Part shown: one piece after another, positions 1-7,987 of the stretch
How the letters are laid out: each line of letters opens with the position of its first letter
How positions within the stretch are numbered: the stretch's first letter is position 1
Source of the DNA: Chthoniobacterales bacterium
GTDB taxonomy: Bacteria > Verrucomicrobiota > Verrucomicrobiia > Chthoniobacterales > Terrimicrobiaceae
Length of the DNA: 39,510 nucleotides
Direction of reading: 5' to 3'
Assembly: GCA_014879575.1 (NCBI GenBank)
Contig: JACSRU010000086.1
Location: 1-39,510 of the forward strand
Notes under the pieces: generated by a model
The model's database searches: none
The model's input: the letters and a program-made list of their open reading frames with translations, nothing else
What the model was told of the DNA's origin: nothing
Position numbers and translations under genes: made by a program

Positions 1-73
1 CACGATTCTCAATACCCCAGCCCTTCGGACTGGGCTATTGAATCATGCGCCTTTGGCGCAGGGCATCTCATCT

Positions 74-128
74 TTGCACTTATTGGAGATGCGCCCCGGC
101 GGAAGGGATGCATCTCCGATAATTGCAA
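74..128. repeat. Large imperfect palindrome, first copy of a direct repeat
   Basis: The arms are 74-92 and 110-128, and the loop is 93-109. The arms match at 17 of 19 positions, and one of the two differences is compatible with a G-U pair in one strand. The core GATGCGCCCCGGCG at 88-101 spans the end of the left arm and the loop. An upstream GCATCTC at 63-69 could pair alternatively with the left-arm GAGATGC, giving two mutually exclusive folds. Confidence 0.7.
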
Positions 129-191
129 GAAAGCTGGCGAGCATTCGCCCGTGAGCAGAAGCAGCGGGGCAAGCTGCCCACGCTCCGTTGG

Positions 192-223
192 TTGCACAAA
201 ACGGCGATGCGCCCCGGCGAAAG
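192..223. repeat. Second, degenerate copy of the 74-105 repeat
   Basis: TTGCAC and GATGCGCCCCGGCG occur here with exactly the same 14-nt offset as at 74 and 88, followed by a similar AAG tail. About 26 of 32 positions agree. The copy lacks the matching right arm, so it is a partial unit. It lies about 70 nt upstream of the lgt start. Confidence 0.6.
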
Positions 224-292
224 CGTTCAGGCGTTTATTGGGCGATGTTTTGAGGTTGTCAGGAGCTTAACGGGTGGCGATGTTCGGGGGCT

Positions 293-1237
293 GTGTTGCT
301 GGCGTATTATGTTCATCATTTCAGTCCGTTTCTATTGGATTTCGGAAATGGCTTTGGGTTGCGGTGGTATGGCCTTGCGTATGTGGCGGCGTTTCTTGTC
401 GGGTATTTGCTCTACACGCGCCTCGTCCGGCAGGGCTATGGGGATCTGGCTCCGGATCAGGTGGGCGATTTCATCACCGGCGTGGCGATCTTTGGGGTGA
501 TTCTCGGCGGCAGGCTGGGATACATGTTCCTTTACGATTGGGCGAATTTTTCGGCGAATCCGTTCGTGTTTTTCAAATTTTGGGATGGCGGGATGTCCAG
601 TCACGGGGGAATGATCGGCATCGTTGTCTTCACGCTCATCTATGCCAGGCGAAAGCATGTTTCCTGGCTCAACATCGGGGACAATCTTGTGGTGGTCGCG
701 CCGATCGGGCTATTTTTTGGACGCTGCGCCAATTTCATCAATGGGGAACTTTTCGGGCGTGTGACCGGTGTTTCCTGGGCGATGCAATTCCCGAAGGAAC
801 TTTTTGATGCCCCCCCGGAGACCGTCCAACTCGCGGTGTCTGAGGCGGTGACTCTCAATCCCGGGTGGACCACGGTGACGGCCATCGTGGAGAACGTCCA
901 AAACTCCCCCGCTCTCCGCGCGCAACTGGCCGGCACACTCTCCCCGCGGCATCCGTCACAGATTTACGAGGCGTTCCTGGAGGGGGTGCTGCTCTTTGTC
1001 CTCCTCTACACGCTGCGCACGCGGTTCCGTCTTCCGAACGGGGTTCTGACCGGCGTCTTTTTTGTGGCTTATGCGGTTCTCCGGATCATCGGGGAAATCT
1101 TCCGACATCCGGATGCCCCGATGACGCTGGGGCTCTCCCGGGGACAGTTTTTGTCACTCTTTCTCGTGATTCTGGGAGCCGGATTTTTGGTGTATGCCAT
1201 TCGCAAGCCCACCTGGGCGCCGAAATTCCGGAATTGA
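293..1237 (+). CDS. lgt: Prolipoprotein diacylglyceryl transferase
   Basis: Lgt is an inner-membrane enzyme that moves a diacylglyceryl group from phosphatidylglycerol to the lipobox cysteine of prolipoproteins, the first step of lipoprotein maturation. The 314-residue product has several hydrophobic segments and the family signature GRCANFINGELFGR near residue 144. It also has the upstream GGRLGY stretch and the late RHPSQIYEA motif, all typical of Lgt. The start is a GTG at 293; the frame is closed at 251-253 and offers no upstream ATG. A TTG at 296 would sit better spaced from the GGGGG at 286-290, so the exact start is uncertain by one codon. Substrates are plentiful: at least four lipobox proteins are encoded in this window. 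An M29 peptidase gene follows after 31 nt. Confidence 0.95.
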   Translation: MLLAYYVHHFSPFLLDFGNGFGLRWYGLAYVAAFLVGYLLYTRLVRQGYGDLAPDQVGDFITGVAIFGVILGGRLGYMFLYDWANFSANPFVFFKFWDGGMSSHGGMIGIVVFTLIYARRKHVSWLNIGDNLVVVAPIGLFFGRCANFINGELFGRVTGVSWAMQFPKELFDAPPETVQLAVSEAVTLNPGWTTVTAIVENVQNSPALRAQLAGTLSPRHPSQIYEAFLEGVLLFVLLYTLRTRFRLPNGVLTGVFFVAYAVLRIIGEIFRHPDAPMTLGLSRGQFLSLFLVILGAGFLVYAIRKPTWAPKFRN

Positions 1238-1268
1238 TTTTTCCTGAGAGGGGGAGAGATTCGACGAA

Positions 1269-2387
1269 ATGTACGACGCCCGCTGCGACAAATTGGCCGA
1301 TGTTTTAACCCGCCACTCCACCAAACTCGGGAAGGGGGAGAATGTGCTCATTGAAATTTTCGATGCGCCGGACGAGATGGCGATTTCGCTGATCCGGGCC
1401 GTGCGGGCCCGGGGGGCGGTTCCCTTCGTGACACTGCACCATTCCCGCATCGCGCGGGAACTTTCCCTCGGCGCAACGGAGCCGCAACTTGCGGTGTCGA
1501 GCGGGGTGGAACTTCTGCGCATGAAAAAAATGCAGGCCTACATCGCGGTGAGGGGCAGCCATAACATCACGGAAATGTCGGATGTCCCGGATGAGAAGAT
1601 GCGGCTCATCACGGGAAAAATGCGTTCGGTGATGGATTGGCGGATCAACCGGACCAAGTGGGTCGTGCTCCGCTGGCCGACTCCGGCGATGGCCCAGCAG
1701 GCACAGATGAGTACACCCGCATTCGAAGATTTCTTTTTCAAGGTCTGCACCCTGGACTACTCGCGGATGGCGCCCGGCATGGAAGCACTCAAGGCACTCA
1801 TGGACAAGACCGACCGGGTGCATCTCAAGGGGCCGGGCACCGACCTCCGGTTCTCGATCAAGGGGATCGGCTCGGTGACTTGTGGGGGAGACCGAAACAT
1901 CCCGGATGGGGAGGTTTTTTCCTGTCCGGTGAAAACCAGCGTCGAGGGACATGTCACCTTCAACGTGCCGAGCATTTATCAGGGCCAGGCCTTCGACGGG
2001 GTGCGCCTGGAGTTTTCCAAGGGCCGCATCTGCAATGCCACCGCCAACAACACGGCCGCCCTCAACAAGATTCTCGACAGCGATGCCGGAGCACGCTTCA
2101 TCGGGGAATTCAGCCTCGGATTTAATCCCCACATCCTCCACCCGATGCGGGACATTCTTTTCGACGAAAAGATCGCGGGATCGTTTCACTTCACACCGGG
2201 GCAGGCCTACAAAATCGCCGGGAACGGGAATACCAGCAGGATTCACTGGGACATGGTGTGCATCCAGCGCGCGGACTACGGGGGCGGCGAAGTCTGGTTC
2301 GATGGCAAGTTGATCCGCAAGGATGGGATCTTTACCCTGCCCGCCTTGAAAAAATTAAATCCCAATTTTCTTCTCGGGAAGCGGTAG
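1269..2387 (+). CDS. M29 family metallo-aminopeptidase
   Basis: The 372-residue product matches the thermophilic-type aminopeptidase family M29 (AmpS/PepS-like), cytoplasmic dinuclear-metal exopeptidases that release N-terminal amino acids. The order of putative metal-site segments fits the family: a Glu in [12 protein letters not shown], a Glu in [13 protein letters not shown], a His in AGSFHFTPG, and the closing SRIHWDMV segment with the His-x-Asp pair. There is no signal peptide. A purine-rich GGGGGAGAGA lies upstream of the ATG at 1269. The rnc start follows the stop by 4 nt, so the two are probably co-transcribed. Substrate preference cannot be read from the sequence. Confidence 0.88.
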   Translation: MYDARCDKLADVLTRHSTKLGKGENVLIEIFDAPDEMAISLIRAVRARGAVPFVTLHHSRIARELSLGATEPQLAVSSGVELLRMKKMQAYIAVRGSHNITEMSDVPDEKMRLITGKMRSVMDWRINRTKWVVLRWPTPAMAQQAQMSTPAFEDFFFKVCTLDYSRMAPGMEALKALMDKTDRVHLKGPGTDLRFSIKGIGSVTCGGDRNIPDGEVFSCPVKTSVEGHVTFNVPSIYQGQAFDGVRLEFSKGRICNATANNTAALNKILDSDAGARFIGEFSLGFNPHILHPMRDILFDEKIAGSFHFTPGQAYKIAGNGNTSRIHWDMVCIQRADYGGGEVWFDGKLIRKDGIFTLPALKKLNPNFLLGKR

Positions 2388-2391
2388 TGGC

Positions 2392-3114
2392 ATGCGGACT
2401 TCCTCGATCATGAATCCGCTGGAAGAGCGGATTGGCTACAAGTTTCGCAACGGATTATTGCTGGCGGAGGCGCTGACGCACCCGAGCATCTCCCTCGAGA
2501 GAAAGGACTATCCCTTCGACAACCAGCGGCTGGAGTTCCTTGGAGATGCCGTCATTCAGGTGGTGGTCACGGAACACCTGTTCCGGATGTTTCCGGACTT
2601 CGATGAGGGACGCATGACAAAACTCCGCACCCGGATTGTCTCCCGCATGGCCCTTCGGGAAAGGGCCGTCGCCTTGGATCTCGGGAGCTTTCTTATGATG
2701 GGTCGCGGCGAGGAGGCCAGCGGGGGCCGGGAACGCGCCTCCAATCTGGCCGATGCCTTCGAGGCGGTGGTGGGCGCCATTTACCTCGATGGCGGATTTG
2801 AGGCCTCCCGGATTTTTCTGCTTCGTCAGATGGAGGAAGTCTTTGCCGATCTGGCCAGCCAGCCGGAGGAGATCAATCCGAAAGGCTCTCTTCAGGAGAC
2901 GCTCCAATCCCTGGCGCCAAACGCCCCGGTTTACGAGTTGCTTTCCCAAACCGGCCCCGAGCATTCCAAGCGGTTTGTCTGCCGTGTGGTGTGGAAGGGA
3001 CACGAACTGGGTCGCGGAGAGGGGCTGAGCAAGAAGGAAGCCCAGGTAGCGGCTGCCGTCAGCGCACTGGAGCAACACCTTTGGGAGAAGCGTCGAAAGG
3101 TGACAACCACATGA
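2392..3114 (+). CDS. rnc: Ribonuclease III
   Basis: RNase III cleaves double-stranded RNA, for example in rRNA maturation. The 240-residue product has an N-terminal RNase III domain with the signature RLEFLGDAVIQ (E48, D52) and the second acidic motif NLADAFEAVVGAIYLDGG (D121, E124). A C-terminal dsRNA-binding domain ends with the usual KKEAQVAAAVSAL helix. The length is normal for the family. The first ATG is at 2392; a second in-frame ATG at 2410 (MNPLEERIGYKF) is nearer to the conserved N-terminus and is a plausible alternative. The stop overlaps the next start as ATGA, indicating translational coupling to the downstream membrane-protein gene. Confidence 0.96.
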   Translation: MRTSSIMNPLEERIGYKFRNGLLLAEALTHPSISLERKDYPFDNQRLEFLGDAVIQVVVTEHLFRMFPDFDEGRMTKLRTRIVSRMALRERAVALDLGSFLMMGRGEEASGGRERASNLADAFEAVVGAIYLDGGFEASRIFLLRQMEEVFADLASQPEEINPKGSLQETLQSLAPNAPVYELLSQTGPEHSKRFVCRVVWKGHELGRGEGLSKKEAQVAAAVSALEQHLWEKRRKVTTT

Positions 3115-3662
3115 TTTACCAATTGAACCTGCAAACCACCGGACTGGCCACAGGGCTTCTCCTCCTCTTGTCCCACGTCTTCGCCCTGGTGCGTCCGGAC
3201 CAGACCATCCAATGGGCGAAAGCCTTTCCCCGTTCGCGGGGTGCGGCCGGAGTTCTTCTCCCGATTGTTGCCGTCTGGAGCTTTCTGCTGGTGAGGTCCA
3301 TCGATCTCGGGGAATTTTCCCCGCTCAGGAACATGATCCTCGTCGCCATTGTTGTCGGCACCGTACTTTCCTGGATCTATGTGCCGGAATTTCTGGCGGT
3401 GAGGACGCTCGGCATGCTCCTGTTGCTGGCGGCTGAGCCGTTGCTTGAGTCCGCCGTCCTGCGGCATGAGCCTTCGCGTCTGCTGTTGGTGGTGATTGCG
3501 TATGTGTGGGTGATAGCCGGTTTGTTTTTTGTGGGCATGCCTTATTTGCTCCGCGACGGGATCCAATGGGTGACCGCAAGCCGGACACGTCTTAAAATCG
3601 GAGCCCTTGCGGGGGTGGTCTATGGGCTCGCGCTCGTGGGGTGTGCGTTGGCCGTTTGGTAG
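3111..3662 (+). CDS. Small polytopic membrane protein of unknown function
   Basis: The 183-residue product has about five or six hydrophobic segments separated by short charged loops (for example VRPDQTIQWAKAFPRSR). It has no recognisable catalytic motif. I do not recognise the family. The start is chosen at 3111 because its ATG overlaps the rnc stop by 4 nt; the same frame extends further upstream only inside rnc. It is the last gene of the lgt-M29-rnc run and converges on recG, whose stop is 5 nt away. Function is unknown; the only inference is inner-membrane location. Confidence 0.75.
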   Translation: MIYQLNLQTTGLATGLLLLLSHVFALVRPDQTIQWAKAFPRSRGAAGVLLPIVAVWSFLLVRSIDLGEFSPLRNMILVAIVVGTVLSWIYVPEFLAVRTLGMLLLLAAEPLLESAVLRHEPSRLLLVVIAYVWVIAGLFFVGMPYLLRDGIQWVTASRTRLKIGALAGVVYGLALVGCALAVW

Positions 3663-3667
3663 GAGGC

Positions 3668-6256
3668 TTACCCTTCGAGGATTTCCGTGCGGGCGGAAAG
3701 ATTGTTCAAAAACTCGCGATGGGGGGTGTGGGCGGGGTCTGCGAGGTGGGGATCCTTCTCCAGCAACTCTCTGGCCGCCTGCCGGGCCTCGGTCATCAAC
3801 TCCCCGTCACGCAGGAGATCGCCCAATCGCAGGGGGGGAAGTCCGGCTTGGGCGGTGCCCAGGATGTCTCCGGGACCGCGCAATTGGAGGTCGGCTTCGG
3901 CAATTTCAAACCCGTCGGATGTGCGCTCCAACACGGCGAGTTTTTCCTTGGCGGACTCACCGGGATCACGCTGCAGAAGGATGCAGTAGGATTTCTCGGC
4001 ACCGCGACCGATCCTCCCGCGGAGCTGGTGGAGTTGAGAGAGGCCAAAACGGGCGGCTTCCTCGATCAGCATGATGCAGGCATTGGGCACATCAACCCCC
4101 ACCTCAATCACCGTCGTCGCCACAAGCACGGAGAGATTGCCATCCCGGAACTGGCGCATCACGAGTTCCTTCTCTTCGGAAGTCAGACGTCCATGGGCCA
4201 GTCCCACCCTGGAAGGCGCGAGGAGCTTTGTCCATTTTTCAAACTCTTCGCGGGCGGCTTTGGCGTCCAGTTTCTCCGACTCCTCGATCAACGGATAGAC
4301 CACGTAAGCCTGACGGCCTTCGGCGATTTTCGTTCGGAGAAAATTGAGGATGTCGGGGAGCTTTGCCGGTTCCCGCACGGCGGTGAGCACCTTTCCGCGA
4401 CCGGCAGGTTTTTCGCGGAGGATCGAGACATCGAGATCACCGTAAAGTGTCTGGGTAATGGTGCGCGGGATCGGGGTGGCTGTCATCACCAGCACATCGG
4501 GCGCATCACCACGCGCAATGAGACGCGAGCGTTGGAGAACACCAAATTTGTGCTGTTCGTCAATGACGATGAGCCCGAGCTTGTGAAGTTCCGCCCTGTC
4601 GAAGAGGAGGGCATGCGTGCCGACGACCAGCGGCGGGATCCGGCGGGACGCCGGATCCGACACGCGGGACGCGTGTGCTCCCCGGAGGTCTTCACGGCCT
4701 GGCCACCAGACCCAAGGGTAGTCTTCGTTCGCAGGCACGATCTTGCTGTCCCAGGGATTGCGCGTGATATAGGAAAACTTCTCTTGGAGGTCGGATTCCG
4801 ACCGGATGAGCCGGTCGAAGGATTCCTTTTCCCAGACTGGGCCTGTTTTGCCATTCGCCCTGTTGATCTCGTGGGCTGTGAACGATTTGATGGAATGAAG
4901 GATGCCGGTAAGTGGATGAAATCCGCCAGCTTCATTTAAGGAAGGTTCGATGAGCAAGTGAACATGATCCGGCATCACACAAACGGCATAAAGGTGATAC
5001 CGCCTGCCGTTTTCATGAAGAATCGAACTCCGTATGATGTCCCGATCTTCTTCCGATAGTGCCGTTCTGTCATGAGTCGAGAACGTAACGGCATACTTCG
5101 CCCAAGGTCGTTCAAAGTGCGGAAGATTTCTCTTCGAATAGCGCGTGCCGTCACCTCCGGGGAGCACACCCGTCCCGGGTGTGGCGTCCGGCGTCCCGCC
5201 GGACGACTCTTTCCTCGTAGCCGTGCGCAGCACCACACCAATCCCAAGGGGATCCAGAATTCTGCGGAAGTTCAAATAATGTTGTTCGGCGAGGATCTGG
5301 GTGGGTGCCATGAGGGCCGCCTGCCAACCGGATTCCGCCGCCTGCACCATGGCATGCAGCGCGACGAGGGTTTTTCCCGAGCCAACATCTCCCTGGAGGA
5401 GACGGTTCATCCGGTGTGAGGAAGCAAGATCGGCGGAAATTTCGGCAATGACCTGACGCTGGGAGCCTGTCAGTTCAAACGGCAGGGCCTCCACAACCTT
5501 TTTCTGAAATTCGCCTGTCCCAGGCTTGGGAGTTCCCCCGGAATTCCGCGTCGCGGCATGCCGGGCACAAACAACCAACTGGATCCCAAAAAACTCCTCG
5601 CGCACGAGGCTGTTCCTCGCGGCCGCCTGTTCCTGCCAGGTGTCCGGGAAATGCACGTTCCGCCAGACGTTTTCGGAGACGGGATTCCCCGGCCAGAGGA
5701 GGGGAATTGTGGCGGGATCGGTCGCATCGAGCGCCCGATGGATCAACACCCTGAGCATCCGCGCAGTCAGGCCGTCACCGGCCGGATGCACCGGTGTGAT
5801 CCGATCGAAGTGGATCGAGCGCTCGGCATCTTCCTCGAGGATTTCAAATTCGGGATGTTCCATGACCACCTGGTGATGACGAACTCTCGGCTTCCCGAAG
5901 ACGATGATTTGCTGGTCGCCGGTGATCATCTTCTGCACCCACGGCATGTTGAACCAACGGCAGATCAGCGGGGAGCCAAGCAACCCGGCCGATTCGTCCT
6001 CGATGCGGGCCTCAAAAATCCTGCGGGCGCCGAATCTTCGATAGGCGGTTTTTTTCACAACACCAAACAGGCAGAGGGGCGCTTCGGAGGGTCCGTCCGG
6101 AAAGCGGTCGAATTTGATCCGATCCTCGTAGCGGCGGGGAAAGTGCTTCAGGAGGTCGCCGAGCGTGAGCAGGCCCAGTCGTCGCAGGGAGGAAATGCGC
6201 TGCCGGGGCACCCATTCCAAATCTTCGAGGTTTGTGGAGGCAGGGAGGGGAGTCAT
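3668..6256 (-). CDS. recG: ATP-dependent DNA helicase RecG with an in-frame RAYT insertion
   Basis: RecG remodels stalled forks and branch-migrates Holliday junctions. All helicase landmarks are present: Walker A GDVGSGKT (289-296), motif Ia APTQILAEQH (317-326), motif II DEQHKFG (566-572), TATPIPRT (592-599) and QLRGRIGRG (744-752). The protein is 862 residues against roughly 690 for typical RecG. The excess is one block of about 190 residues (about 351-540) lying between motif Ia and the VVGTHALL segment, where normal RecG has a short loop. The block is a complete REP-flanked Y1/HUH transposase that keeps the reading frame open throughout. Removing it leaves a normal-sized RecG. The start ATG overlaps the recJ stop by 4 nt. 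Whether the fusion protein is an active helicase, transposase, both or neither cannot be told from the sequence. Confidence 0.93.
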   Translation of the reverse strand: MTPLPASTNLEDLEWVPRQRISSLRRLGLLTLGDLLKHFPRRYEDRIKFDRFPDGPSEAPLCLFGVVKKTAYRRFGARRIFEARIEDESAGLLGSPLICRWFNMPWVQKMITGDQQIIVFGKPRVRHHQVVMEHPEFEILEEDAERSIHFDRITPVHPAGDGLTARMLRVLIHRALDATDPATIPLLWPGNPVSENVWRNVHFPDTWQEQAAARNSLVREEFFGIQLVVCARHAATRNSGGTPKPGTGEFQKKVVEALPFELTGSQRQVIAEISADLASSHRMNRLLQGDVGSGKTLVALHAMVQAAESGWQAALMAPTQILAEQHYLNFRRILDPLGIGVVLRTATRKESSGGTPDATPGTGVLPGGDGTRYSKRNLPHFERPWAKYAVTFSTHDRTALSEEDRDIIRSSILHENGRRYHLYAVCVMPDHVHLLIEPSLNEAGGFHPLTGILHSIKSFTAHEINRANGKTGPVWEKESFDRLIRSESDLQEKFSYITRNPWDSKIVPANEDYPWVWWPGREDLRGAHASRVSDPASRRIPPLVVGTHALLFDRAELHKLGLIVIDEQHKFGVLQRSRLIARGDAPDVLVMTATPIPRTITQTLYGDLDVSILREKPAGRGKVLTAVREPAKLPDILNFLRTKIAEGRQAYVVYPLIEESEKLDAKAAREEFEKWTKLLAPSRVGLAHGRLTSEEKELVMRQFRDGNLSVLVATTVIEVGVDVPNACIMLIEEAARFGLSQLHQLRGRIGRGAEKSYCILLQRDPGESAKEKLAVLERTSDGFEIAEADLQLRGPGDILGTAQAGLPPLRLGDLLRDGELMTEARQAARELLEKDPHLADPAHTPHREFLNNLSARTEILEG
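4639..4689. repeat. REP arm (left), two GGGAC-loop hairpins
   Basis: The arm contains two adjacent 6-bp hairpins, TCCGGC-GGGAC-GCCGGA and ACACGC-GGGAC-GCGTGT, with the same five-base loop, followed by the foot GCTCCCCGGAGGT. It is an inverted copy of 5153-5203, with 46 of 51 positions identical. On the recG strand it codes for residues around REDLRGAHASRVSDPASRR. Confidence 0.9.
5153..5203. repeat. REP arm (right), two GGGAC-loop hairpins
   Basis: In the recG sense it reads TCCGGC-GGGAC-GCCGGA then ACACCC-GGGAC-GGGTGT, then the same foot as the left arm. The second stem differs from the left copy at two positions that pair with each other, so the hairpin is kept. It codes for residues SGGTPDATPGTGVLPGG of the RecG fusion. 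Confidence 0.9.
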
Positions 6257-7941
6257 GCGGACCTCCGCACCCCGAGAATCCGCATTTGTGCTTCCGTGCG
6301 CCCCTGCCAGCAGTTCCAGTCCAGAGTGTAGGCCAGATCCCAGGGCGGGCGGGGAAGATCGGAAGCCTTCGCATTGAAAAAAACAGCCGGCACGCGGCGT
6401 CGGCCAACCGGAAACTCAAATTTCAGATGTTTGTCCTTCATCGTGCGCGGAGCTCCGGATGGGCTCACGGAGCGGGTGTAGAGGACCGGCTGCGGGTTTC
6501 CGGCTCCGAAAGGCTCAAGGAAATCCTGGGCCTCCAAGAGCGTGAAATCGAGATCCGGAAGCTCGATCTCCGCATCCAACCGGAGTCGGGGAGTCAGGAT
6601 TTCCGCATTGGCCAGTTTTCTCGCTCCGGTTTCAAAGGCCTCGCGAAAGGCGGGAAAGGCTTTCTCATCCATCGTCAGTCCGGCCGCCATGTCGTGGCCC
6701 CCAAATTTTTGGAGATGATCCGAGCAGCCGTTCAAGAGGTCCACAAGGGAGAGGCCCTCGATGCTTCGCCCGCTGCCCTTGCCCTGTCCTGACGCATCGA
6801 AGCCCACAATAAATGTCGGGCGGTGGCGCTGGCGCATCACTCGCGATGCCACGACTCCCAGCACCCCGACATGCCAGTCCCGCCGACCTGCGACGATCGT
6901 TGTGTCCCGAGCCGCTTCAAAATTTTGTTCCACCCACTGCTCGGCATCGCGGACGACCGCCTTTTCGACATCCTGTCGCTCCCGGTTGTGGGCATCGAGA
7001 TTGGCGGCGAGGCGGGCGGCCTCATCCGGATCATCGGTCAGAAGGAGGCGGAGGGCCTCCTGTGCCGGTCCCAGCCTGCCAGCGGCGTTAATCCGCGGGC
7101 CGAGCCGAAATCCCACATCCGACGTTCGCACCGGCGCCGAAACTCCGGAGACGCGCATCAGGGCGGCGATCCCAACCCAGCGGGTCGCGGCCATCCGCTG
7201 AAGCCCGTGCCGGACGAAGATTCGGTTTTCCCCGGTGAGGGGAACGATGTCCGCCACCGTGGCCAATGCCACCATGTCCAGGTAATGCCGGAGATCAAGA
7301 TCGGCGACCGGCGAAAGTTTCTGCATCGCATGGGCGAGTTTGAAGACCACGCCGGCACTGCACAGGTAATGGAAATTGTTCCCGCATTTGGGATTCACCA
7401 GAGCCGCGCAGTCCGGGCGTTCCGATCCCGGTTCATGGTGATCGAGCACAATCACCTCGACGCCCCGCGAGCGAAGGGAGGCAATTTCCCGGACGGATGT
7501 CGTCCCGCAGTCCACGGCAAGCAAAAGTTCCGGGCGGTGCAACTCGCAACACCTCTCGATTCCGGCCGGACTCAATCCGTAGCCTTCCTCGACCCGGAGC
7601 GGCAGAAAACACTCCACCTTTCCACCGAATGCCTTCAAAACCCGCGCGAGCAAGGCCAGTGAGGTGATGCCGTCCACGTCATAATCGCCATAGAGGACAA
7701 TCCTCCGTCCCGCCCGCACCGCCGCCCAGACGCGTTCCGCCGCCACATCCATCTGGGGCAACGCCTCCGGTGGCTGAAGGGATTTCAGTTTTGGATGCAG
7801 AAATTCCCGTGCCTCCGCGATGCTGCCATGCCCTCTTTGCGTCAGAAGAACTCCAAGAAACGCCGGGATTTCGAGTTCGCGGAGGAGCTGGCCTGTCAGG
7901 AGCGGATCCGTGGCCGGGGGCAAAATCCATCTGCGATTCAT
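6253..7941 (-). CDS. recJ: Single-stranded-DNA-specific exonuclease RecJ
   Basis: RecJ degrades single-stranded DNA 5' to 3' in recombination and mismatch repair, using two metal ions held by a DHH-family core. The 562-residue product shows the expected motifs: DYDVDGITS (86-94), VDCGTTS with D144, and the DHH triad at 167-169 in VLDHHEPGS. The DHHA1 segment follows with GSGRSIEGLSL and KFGGHDMAAGLTM. A C-terminal OB-like part ends near the WDLAYTLDWN motif. The length is typical. The stop overlaps the recG start as ATGA, so the two repair genes form a tight operon. The start ATG at 7941 faces a divergent lipoprotein gene 46 nt away, and that gap must hold any promoters for both. Confidence 0.95.
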   Translation of the reverse strand: MNRRWILPPATDPLLTGQLLRELEIPAFLGVLLTQRGHGSIAEAREFLHPKLKSLQPPEALPQMDVAAERVWAAVRAGRRIVLYGDYDVDGITSLALLARVLKAFGGKVECFLPLRVEEGYGLSPAGIERCCELHRPELLLAVDCGTTSVREIASLRSRGVEVIVLDHHEPGSERPDCAALVNPKCGNNFHYLCSAGVVFKLAHAMQKLSPVADLDLRHYLDMVALATVADIVPLTGENRIFVRHGLQRMAATRWVGIAALMRVSGVSAPVRTSDVGFRLGPRINAAGRLGPAQEALRLLLTDDPDEAARLAANLDAHNRERQDVEKAVVRDAEQWVEQNFEAARDTTIVAGRRDWHVGVLGVVASRVMRQRHRPTFIVGFDASGQGKGSGRSIEGLSLVDLLNGCSDHLQKFGGHDMAAGLTMDEKAFPAFREAFETGARKLANAEILTPRLRLDAEIELPDLDFTLLEAQDFLEPFGAGNPQPVLYTRSVSPSGAPRTMKDKHLKFEFPVGRRRVPAVFFNAKASDLPRPPWDLAYTLDWNCWQGRTEAQMRILGVRRSA

Positions 7942-7987
7942 GGCTGGACTTTACGCGGATTCGAAGCCGTGACAATTTGGAATCCGG

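Larger units (their letters stand above)
1..292. repeat. Hairpin-dense intergenic region upstream of lgt
   Basis: No credible gene is seen here. The stretch is packed with inverted repeats: 11-39 (10-bp stem, one mismatch), 46-60 (TGCGCC-TTT-GGCGCA), 74-128 (19-nt arms with two differences and a 17-nt loop), 136-149 (GGCGA-GCAT-TCGCC) and 167-179 (GGGCA-AGC-TGCCC). The left arm and loop start of the largest hairpin recur as a degenerate direct copy at 192-223. No T-run follows any stem, so these do not look like intrinsic terminators. They could be repeat remnants or a structured leader or ncRNA. Confidence 0.6.
4639..5203 (-). mobile_element. REP-flanked RAYT (Y1/HUH transposase) element inside recG
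   Basis: The segment encodes RecG residues of about 352-540. The middle part, from RYSKRNLPHFERPWAKYAVTF (about 372) to YPWVWWPG (about 520), reads as a complete REP-associated tyrosine transposase of the IS200/IS605-related superfamily. The HUH motif is PDHVHLL (H431, H433). The expected catalytic tyrosine is Y496 in EKFSYITRNPW. The ESFDRLIRS stretch is also typical. Both ends are 51-nt inverted REP arms that are themselves translated. No target duplication is visible, as expected for HUH elements. A GTG in the right arm (GVLPGG) could serve as an internal start, but no clear ribosome site supports it. Mobility or domestication is not established. Confidence 0.9.

Noticed and set aside
9-197. 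Minus-strand 62-codon open frame at the left edge
   Set aside because: It lies entirely within the hairpin-rich region, has no recognisable motif and no ribosome site.
3641-4939. Long plus-strand open frame (432 codons)
   Set aside because: It lies antisense to recG and the RAYT element, whose products carry full family motifs. Its own translation shows no recognisable domain.
4639-5203. Intein inside RecG
   Set aside because: The insert is HUH transposase-like with REP arms. It lacks the N-terminal Cys/Ser block and the His-Asn end of inteins, and it does not sit at a catalytic motif.
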